Positions 58,303 to 64,000 of a stretch of DNA of 64,000 nucleotides are shown here, piece after piece. The notes under the pieces are model-generated. The model worked only from the letters and a program-made list of their open reading frames with translations, searched no databases and had not been told where the DNA came from. The stretch is from Spartobacteria bacterium. GTDB lineage: Bacteria; Verrucomicrobiota; Verrucomicrobiia; Chthoniobacterales; UBA10450. Every line of letters starts with the position of its first letter. Positions within the stretch are counted from its first letter, which is position 1. The translations under genes and the position numbers were made by a program. Where the stretch lies: positions 62,001 through 126,000 of the forward strand of contig PNAA01000022.1 in the NCBI GenBank assembly GCA_003169975.1, given 5' to 3'.

Positions 58303-58593
58303 ATGCCCAAATCCACAGCCAAAAAAACACCCTCGAAACGCAAACCCAACGCAGCTTTTATGAAGCCCGTTCAGCCGGATGAAAAACTCTCCGCGATCGT
58401 TGGCTCAAAGCCGCTCCCACGCTCCGAACTGACCAAGAAGCTCTGGGATTACATCAAGAAGAACGGCCTGCAGGACAAAAAGAAAAGGACGCAGATCAAC
58501 GCCGATGACGCGATGCGTCCGGTCTTCAACGGTAAGAGCCAGGTGAGCATGTTTGAGATGACCAAGCTCGTCTCCGGTCACCTCAAAGGCTAA
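58303..58593 (+). CDS. SWIB/MDM2 domain protein
   Basis: 96 residues. A Lys-rich start is followed by a SWIB domain: VGSKPLPRSELTKKLWDYIK, then LQDKKKRTQINADDAMRPVF. Free-standing SWIB proteins occur in Chlamydia, Verrucomicrobia and other bacteria and may bind DNA or topoisomerase. It is followed at once by two CGTTAGGC words 18 bases apart (58596 and 58614). Confidence 0.92.
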   Translation: MPKSTAKKTPSKRKPNAAFMKPVQPDEKLSAIVGSKPLPRSELTKKLWDYIKKNGLQDKKKRTQINADDAMRPVFNGKSQVSMFEMTKLVSGHLKG

Positions 58594-58757
58594 TCGCCTA
58601 ACGAATCCGTTCGGCCTAACGGCTGAATCGGAGGGGCAATATTTGGTCGCCCGCGAGCAGTGCCCTGCTCGCGGGCGCTCCCCCGTCCCCCGGAGAAACT
58701 CGCCTGGACGCATCGCTTCGTCTTGCGGAGAGGCTTCTCCACGGCGAATGGTTATAG

Positions 58758-59204
58758 GTGAAAACCATCCGGGTCGCTCTCCTCGCCGGGGCGCTTTGCG
58801 CCTTCGGGCTCGGCACCGCCCGAGCGGAAGTGAACTGGTTTTCCGATTTCGCCAAGGCCCAGGAGGAGGCGAAGGCCGGCCACAAGCTGCTCCTGCTCGA
58901 CTTCACCGGTTCGGACTGGTGCATCTGGTGTTTGAAACTGCACCGGGAGGTTTTCTCCAAAACGGAATTTGAGGAATACGCGCGGAAAAATCTCGTCCTG
59001 ATGACGGTGGACTTCCCGCACGCCAAGCCGTTGAGCCGTGAGGTGCGGAAACAGAATTATGAACTCGCGCAGCGTTATCAGGTGGAGGGGTTCCCGACGA
59101 TCGTGATCCTGAGCGGCGATGGTCGGCCGGTCGGCCTGCTCGGTTACGTGCCGGGAGGGCCGGAGGCCTTCATCAACGAACTGAAGAAGCTGCCGAAGAG
59201 TTAG
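58758..59204 (+). CDS. Exported thioredoxin-fold protein
   Basis: 148 residues from a GTG. A signal peptide (TIRVALLAGALCAFGLGTAR) leads into a thioredoxin fold with the redox pair DWCIWCLKLHREVF (Cys55, Cys58) and cis-Pro in VEGFPTIVIL. The WCxWC active site is like the DUF255/YyaL and DsbD gamma type. It would reduce or transfer disulfides in the periplasm. It is alone, followed by a CGTTAGGC word. Confidence 0.88.
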   Translation: MKTIRVALLAGALCAFGLGTARAEVNWFSDFAKAQEEAKAGHKLLLLDFTGSDWCIWCLKLHREVFSKTEFEEYARKNLVLMTVDFPHAKPLSREVRKQNYELAQRYQVEGFPTIVILSGDGRPVGLLGYVPGGPEAFINELKKLPKS

Positions 59205-59225
59205 TTGGCCTAACGAATCGTCCGA

Positions 59226-61108
59226 TCAGGTCCGCTCCACGCTGTCCAGCGCTTTTCCAAGGGCATCCGCCAGCTCGCGGCGGGTGAATGGCTTGGGCAA
59301 CGCCCAGCGGAATCCGTAGGAAAGAAATTGCGAGAGCGCCGCTTCGTCGGAATAACCGCTGCAGATGATCGCATTGACCTCCGGGTCGATACTCCGCAGG
59401 CGCTCAATCGTTTCCACGCCGCCCAGGCCGCCCCGGACCGTGGCGTCGAGGATGACCGCCCGAAAATACTCGCCTTTGCGCAGGGCGCGCTCGTAGATCC
59501 GGACCGCTTCCGAGCCGTCGGGCACCGCGGTCACTTCGTAACCCATGGTTGCGAGGTCAGTTCCCGGATGGCCGATTCATCATCCATGACCAGGATGCGT
59601 TCGGGATTGCGCTGGAATGAACGATCGTTAGGCTGGAGCGGATCGCTCACCACCTTGCCGCTCGCCGCCGGGAGGTAAAACGCAAAAGTGGCGCCGGCCG
59701 GCGAGTTGCTTTCGAGGTGGAGGTAGCCGCCGTGTTTTTTGATGATCGAATAGCTGATCGACAAACCGAGGCCGCTCGAGGAAGGCTTGGTCGTGAAATA
59801 AGGATCGAAAATTTTTGCGGCCAGATCGGCCGGAACCCCGGGACCGTGGTCCGCGATGGCGATTTTGATGTAGCGACCGGCTTCCAGGGGCAATCCACTT
59901 TTATGGTCGATCTGCACATTCTCGGCCCAAACGTTGACCGAGCCGCCGTTGGGCATGGCTTCGCGCGCATTGATCATCAAGGCGTTGATGACTTGTTCCA
60001 CCTGACCGGCGTCGATTTCCGCCTTGCCGAGGTGATCTTCGATCTCGATCGCGGCGCGCAGATTGGATCCGTGCAAGGAAAATTCCGCCGCGTGCTGCAA
60101 TAATTCCGAGACCGAGGCGACTTTTTTCAGAGGTGCGCCGCCTTTGGAAAAGGTGAGCAACTGGCTGGAAAGGCGAGCCGCATGTTGGGCCGCTTGTCCC
60201 GCCTTGGCGAGGAAGGAGAGGAGGTTGCCACTCTGGGCCGGGGCGTCGAGTTGGGCGAGCCCGATGTTGCCCGAGATGACGGTGAGAATGTTGTTCAAGT
60301 CGTGCGCGATGCCGCCGGCGAGCGTGCCTAACGACTCGAGCTTGCTCGTGGTCAGCCGCTCGTCGTCCGCCCGCCTGCGCTCGGTGATATCGCGGAAAAA
60401 GACGGAGATCCCGCCGCCGCTCGGATACGAATGCACCTCGAACCAGATCTTCCCTTTACTGTCGAGCGCTTCAAACTCGATCGCCTTCTGCTCGCTCATC
60501 ACCTTCCGATAATTCAGCTCGAAGATCGTGCCGGTGAGGCTCGGAAACTTGGCCCAGATGTTCTGCCCGATGAGCGACTCGCGTCCGGCCTCGAGCATGA
60601 CCTCCGCTTCCGCGTTGAGGTGGGTGAAGTTCCAATTCGTATCGAGCGCGAAGAAACCGTCGCTCGTTTTCTCCAGAATATCACTCATGCGCCGGGCTGA
60701 TTCCTGGAGCGCGACCCGGGCTTGATTGCGTTCCTCCAGCTCGTGGATATGGCGCTCCGCGACGGAGAGTCGCACGCCCAAGCGGCGGGCATCGAGTGGT
60801 TTCGTGAGATAGTCGTTCGCGCCCGCGGCGAGCGCCTGTTCGAGATCGTCGGTGTCGGAACGCCCGGTCACGAGCAGGATGTACATCTCGTCGCCGTTAG
60901 GCCGCGCCCGCAAGTTTCGGCAAAGCTCGACGCCGCTCTTGCCGGGCAACATCCAATCCAAAATCAAAAACGGGAAATTCCCTTTCGCGAACTCCAGTTC
61001 CGCTTCCTCCGCGCTGGCACAAGTGACTACTTCGTGCCCGCGGGCTTCGATCAGCCGGCGCAAATTGCGCCGGCTGTCGGGATGGTCCTCAATTAGAAGA
61101 ATTCTCAT
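59226..61108 (-). pseudogene. Hybrid sensor kinase (REC-PAS-HisKA-HATPase-REC), frameshifted
   Basis: From the ATG at 61106-61108 (MRILLIEDHPDSRRNL): a receiver domain with LILDWMLPGKSGVEL; a PAS domain (LEKTSDGFFALDTNWNFTHL); HisKA with GGIAHDLNNILTVISGN; a complete ATPase domain (NALMINAREAMPNGG, ADHGPGVPADLA, SSGLGLSISYSIIKKHGG); then a second receiver that begins ILVMDDESAIREL and breaks at about 59560. It resumes one frame over as TDLATMGYEVTAVPDGSEAV, with phospho-acceptor VILDATVRGGLGG, to the stop at 59226. One lost base explains this. The kinase core would still be made, without the last domain. Confidence 0.85.
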
Positions 61109-61340
61109 GGCAAGTATAAAATTTTCTTGCTCCCCGGACCTCTCATGCGGCCCCAGGGCGCGCGTCGGATCGAGAGAGTGGCTCGCCTGCAACCTCGTTA
61201 TGAGCAGGATGACTGCCAAGGCCGCGGCAAGTATTGTCGAAGATAACCCTCCCGGGCGGTGGTTTCATCTAGTACCGCCAGGAGGCCCGTTCCCTTGCGT
61301 TGATTTGCTGGTCTGGTAGATACAGCGCAAATCTTTATTT

Positions 61341-62210
61341 GTGAAATTGCCGTCCATCATCCGGAGCCCTTTTCTGGCTACAGCCCTCTCGCTCTTCCTC
61401 GGCCTCGCCGAGTCGCCCGCTGCGCCAAATTCGCCTACGCTTGAGAACGAGAGGGCTGTTGGCCCGGCTGGGACCGTAGCGGCAACGCCCGCATTGAGTT
61501 ACAGCGCCGTGCATGTGGATGGGCCCTTCATCGCGATGACGTTTGACGACGGCCCGAGCGCAAAGCTCACTCCTGAATTGCTCGACATCCTCGCTCAGCA
61601 TCACATTCACGCGACTTTTTTCGTTATCGGCAAAAATGTGGTCGACCACCCCGAAATCTTGCAGCGCGCCGTGCGCGAGGGGCATGAGATTGGCAATCAC
61701 AGCTGGTCACACCCCGCTTTTGGCAAGATGCGGGATGAAAGCGTGCGGGCTGAGTTGCAAAAAACCGACGACGCAATCCGGGCCGCGATCGGCACCCGGC
61801 CCGTCCTGATGCGACCACCCTACGGCTCGATCACCGCGCGGCAGAAGCACTGGATCAATGCGGAGTTTGGTTATCGCATCATTCTTTGGGACGTTGATCC
61901 GCTCGACTGGAAACGACCGGGTCCGACGGTGGTCACGAGTCGCATCGTTAGGGAAACACGGCCCGGGTCGATCATTCTTTCCCATGATATCCATCCGGGC
62001 ACGATCAAGGCGATGCCGGTCGCGTTCGATCAGCTCCAGGCGAAAGGGTTCAAATTCGTCACGGTATCCGAGTTGATTGCGATGGGGAAACCGATGGCGT
62101 CGAAACAAGCCGGCGAAGAGGGTGCGCCGCCCAGCCCTTCCCCGGGCGGCAGTCCGGCGGCGACCCCCGCTCCGGTTGCCGCACCCACCGCTGGCCTAAC
62201 GACTCCGTAG
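61341..62210 (+). CDS. Polysaccharide deacetylase (NodB family)
   Basis: 289 residues from a GTG. A signal sequence (FLATALSLFLGLAESPAA) is followed by the NodB domain (about 58-245): the catalytic MTFDDGPSAKLTPELLD (Asp69, Asp70), metal His in GHEIGNHSWSHPAFG, LMRPPYGSIT, LWDVDPLDWKRPG and IILSHDIHPGT. It deacetylates N-acetylglucosamine polymers such as peptidoglycan or chitin. The last 35 residues are Pro/Ala-rich. Two close words (61947 variant, 62194 exact) are inside. The dynamin gene follows at 9 bp. Confidence 0.93.
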   Translation: MKLPSIIRSPFLATALSLFLGLAESPAAPNSPTLENERAVGPAGTVAATPALSYSAVHVDGPFIAMTFDDGPSAKLTPELLDILAQHHIHATFFVIGKNVVDHPEILQRAVREGHEIGNHSWSHPAFGKMRDESVRAELQKTDDAIRAAIGTRPVLMRPPYGSITARQKHWINAEFGYRIILWDVDPLDWKRPGPTVVTSRIVRETRPGSIILSHDIHPGTIKAMPVAFDQLQAKGFKFVTVSELIAMGKPMASKQAGEEGAPPSPSPGGSPAATPAPVAAPTAGLTTP

Positions 62211-62219
62211 AGCGCCGGC

Positions 62220-63947
62220 ATGGTCGCCGACCTTTATCTCCAGTTTCGCAGCCGCACGGAAGCGGCCCTCTCCGGATTGCTCAAGCTGGCGGCCGACATG
62301 CAGCGCGATCCGGCCATGCTCGATACGCTGCAGAACATGCTCAAAGACATCCGCGAGCCTCTGCTTTTCGTCGTCGTTGGGGAAGTCAAAGCGGGCAAAT
62401 CATCACTGCTCAACGCGCTCTTCGGCCAGGAATTCTGCAAGGTCGACGTGCTGCCCGCGACCGACCGCATCTACATCTTCAAGCACGGGCCGTGCGAGCA
62501 AAGCGTCGATGTCTCCGCGCAAGTAACGGAGCGTTATCAGCCGATCGCATTTCTCGAGGACTTCAACATCGTCGATACGCCGGGCACGAACACGATGGTG
62601 GCCGAGCACCAGACGATCACGGAAAATTTCATCCCCCGCGCCGACCTCGTCCTGTTCGTTTTTTCGGTGGTCAATCCATGGGGCGCCTCGGCCTGGGAGT
62701 TGCTTCGGTTCGTCAACCAAAAATGGCTCAAGAACATCGTCTTCGTTTTGCAGCAGGCCGATCTGCGCGACCCGCGCGAGGTCGATGTGATCGAGCAGCA
62801 TCTGCGGGAAACCGCCAACCAAAAACTCGGCTTCGCGCCTTCAACCTTCGCGGTTTCCGCGCGGAAAGCGTTCCTCGCCCGCACTTCCGGGGTCGATAAA
62901 GAACGACTCTGGGAGGAAAGCCGCTTCGGTCCCCTGGAAAAGCACATCAACCTGATGGTCGATGCATCGAAACACGGCCTGCCCAAGTTGATCACCACCT
63001 GCCAGACCGCGACCGTCATCCTTAGCGACAGCGCCATGAGGGTGCGCGCCATTCTCGAGACGATCGTGCGCGACGAAACTCAGCTTGGCCGCCTGGACGG
63101 AATTCTCGAGACGCGGAAAGAGCAGACTCTGCGACAGGTGGGCGGCTTCCTCCGCGGGATCGAGCAGGCGTGCCGTCGCTGTGAAACCGAAGGGCAGGAT
63201 TTGCTCGAGCACAATCTCTCCTTCTGGCGCACCTGGCGGCTCGTTTTCGGCAAGGCGCAGTGGCAGGAAAAATTTCAGGTCGACCTCGAAAACAAGATGC
63301 GGGAGCTGATTCAACCGCAGGTCGAGAACGCGCTGCAACTCCTCGAGACCGATCTGCGCAGCCTCTGGCCGCAGTTACAGGACACGATGGAGAATCAGTT
63401 CAAGGGCGACGCGCGCGTGCAGCTCAGCCAGACGATCCCGGATTTCGTCCGACAGCGGCGCGAGCTCTTACAATCGATCGAGCTCACGCTTGTGGAACGG
63501 ATCGCCGGTCGCGCCATGGAAGCGCAGCTCGAGCGCATGTTCCGCGAAACGGCCAACTGGTTGCGCGTGCCCGCCGGGGTCGCCGCCGCGGGCGGCATCG
63601 TTACCCTGATTGCGGCGATGAGCAGCGCCGCGGTCGCCGATGTGACGGGGATTGTGGCGGCGTCGGCCTTCGTCGCCGGGACTTTCATGGCGTTCGGACG
63701 GCGCCGCAAAATTCTCTCCGAATATCACCGGCAAATGGAATCAAAACGCGAGGAGTTGATCGCCGCGATCGAGCAACAACTGCAGCATGCGATCGATCTT
63801 TTTTACGCGGAGATCGGTTCGGCTTTTCAACCGCTCCGCGCTTTTTGCGCAGCTGAACGAAAACGCTACGACCCGCTCCTGAATCGCGTGCGGGAAATCG
63901 AGCAGAGCCTCGCGGAATTAATCGCCGACCTGGGGCGGAGCAGATAG
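62220..63947 (+). CDS. Bacterial dynamin-like GTPase
   Basis: 575 residues. The GTPase domain has P-loop GEVKAGKSSLLNALFG (Lys60), G2 Thr in LPATDRIYIF, G3 VDTPGTNTM (Asp119) and a G4-like LQQADLRDP. Long helices (about 250-430) form the stalk. Two hydrophobic segments (about 447-485, including AAAGGIVTLIAAMSS and VADVTGIVAASAFVAG) make a membrane paddle, followed by a final coiled coil. It is a member of the BDLP/DynA/LeoA group, which fuse or remodel membranes, some in phage defence or vesicle release. It is the last gene and no partner dynamin is visible in the window. Confidence 0.92.
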   Translation: MVADLYLQFRSRTEAALSGLLKLAADMQRDPAMLDTLQNMLKDIREPLLFVVVGEVKAGKSSLLNALFGQEFCKVDVLPATDRIYIFKHGPCEQSVDVSAQVTERYQPIAFLEDFNIVDTPGTNTMVAEHQTITENFIPRADLVLFVFSVVNPWGASAWELLRFVNQKWLKNIVFVLQQADLRDPREVDVIEQHLRETANQKLGFAPSTFAVSARKAFLARTSGVDKERLWEESRFGPLEKHINLMVDASKHGLPKLITTCQTATVILSDSAMRVRAILETIVRDETQLGRLDGILETRKEQTLRQVGGFLRGIEQACRRCETEGQDLLEHNLSFWRTWRLVFGKAQWQEKFQVDLENKMRELIQPQVENALQLLETDLRSLWPQLQDTMENQFKGDARVQLSQTIPDFVRQRRELLQSIELTLVERIAGRAMEAQLERMFRETANWLRVPAGVAAAGGIVTLIAAMSSAAVADVTGIVAASAFVAGTFMAFGRRRKILSEYHRQMESKREELIAAIEQQLQHAIDLFYAEIGSAFQPLRAFCAAERKRYDPLLNRVREIEQSLAELIADLGRSR

Positions 63948-63976
63948 AACGGGTGCGGACCGAACCTCCGTCGTAG

Positions 63977-64000
63977 CCGGGGTCGGAGACCCCGGTCTTT
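63977..64000 (+). terminator. Terminator-like hairpin after the dynamin gene
   Basis: CCGGGGTC-GGA-GACCCCGG followed by TCTTT runs to the window edge. An 8-bp stem. A very similar design (GCCGGGGAC...) is at 33146. Confidence 0.6.

Larger units (their letters stand above)
2343..62201. repeat. Dispersed octamer CGTTAGGC, 50 copies (DNA uptake sequence-like)
   Basis: Counted by eye. CGTTAGGC on the + strand starts at 2343, 2719, 6463, 9934, 12126, 15953, 17237, 17636, 19701, 20023, 26322, 26744, 34516, 35745, 39600, 41632, 44294, 46064, 49516, 50374, 51802, 53411, 57962, 59626 and 60895. Its complement GCCTAACG starts at 7610, 9013, 11032, 12873, 14416, 20737, 27276, 30526, 31738, 33433, 34851, 37279, 40509, 40521, 40841, 43486, 43558, 49040, 51124, 52252, 58596, 58614, 59208, 60326 and 62194. 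In 42 of 50 copies the preceding base gives TCGTTAGGC. One-off variants lie at 11783, 15624, 17971, 27287, 33110, 34439, 51691 and 61947. Around 2 to 3 copies would be expected by chance. Function is inferred, see findings. Confidence 0.9.

Noticed and set aside
2343-62201. CGTTAGGC as a Chi or KOPS site
   Set aside because: Both kinds are skewed toward one strand within a replichore. The count here is 25 to 25.

Overview
The window looks like a chromosomal segment of a GC-rich Verrucomicrobiota bacterium, probably of the Spartobacteria/Chthoniobacter type. I infer this from the gene families: a planctomycete/verrucomicrobial-type ECF sigma factor next to a giant Ser/Thr kinase, a PEP-CTERM protein, proteins with S74 tail-fibre chaperone domains, LptD (so Gram-negative), and an flavodoxin-less CysJ. 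No rRNA, CRISPR array, integrase or complete insertion sequence was seen. The one RNA gene is tmRNA.

Layout. 1-1.9 kb: a leftward sulfur-type regulatory cluster (partial porin, YezD, Rrf2 regulator, HPr-like protein, a 59-aa membrane peptide). 2.1-3.9 kb: a histidine-kinase remnant, a sulfotransferase and a glycosyltransferase-like gene. 4.0-4.7 kb: tmRNA and a broken GIY-YIG nuclease gene. 4.8-8.5 kb: ECF sigma factor and Ser/Thr kinase. 8.8-12.9 kb: cytochrome c maturation (ResB, CcsA) and a two-repeat lipoprotein. 13.4-19.0 kb: small exported proteins, msrA, trmB, comEC and an MBL-fold hydrolase. 19-21 kb: a YfhO-like membrane protein. 21.1-24.3 kb: an apparently inserted patchwork of degraded genes, a 21-bp tandem repeat, a MITE-like element and an S74 protein, bounded by two copies of the 3' end of cysJ. 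24.3-27.8 kb: cysJ, coaX, a ROK kinase and a Nudix hydrolase. 27.8-33.1 kb: two paralogous TPR proteins. 33.2-41.9 kb: an M29 aminopeptidase, rsmB, ugd, lptD and a ketosynthase pair. 42-43.5 kb: a glycine-rich RRM protein and a PEP-CTERM protein. 43.5-48.1 kb: rsmE, dnaJ, grpE, a PP2C phosphatase and a STAS protein in one leftward string. 48.3-53.6 kb: a lipoprotein, a fused beta-CASP nuclease/ATP-dependent DNA ligase and a frameshifted lipoprotein gene. 53.7-56.4 kb: the aroA-cmk-plsC operon. 56.5-64 kb: signalling proteins, a SWIB protein, a thioredoxin, a polysaccharide deacetylase and a dynamin-like GTPase.

The most striking signal is not a gene. The non-palindromic octamer CGTTAGGC (usually TCGTTAGGC) occurs 50 times by my count, 25 on each strand, about once per 1.3 kb and roughly twenty times more often than chance. 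It lies in genes and between them, and recruits the rare Leu codon TTA and stop codons. This density, lack of strand bias, and the presence of comEC resemble the DNA uptake sequences of Neisseria and Haemophilus. It is absent from the 5.6 kb around the inserted patchwork. A second recurrent signal is a set of intergenic inverted repeats built from short simple-sequence units.
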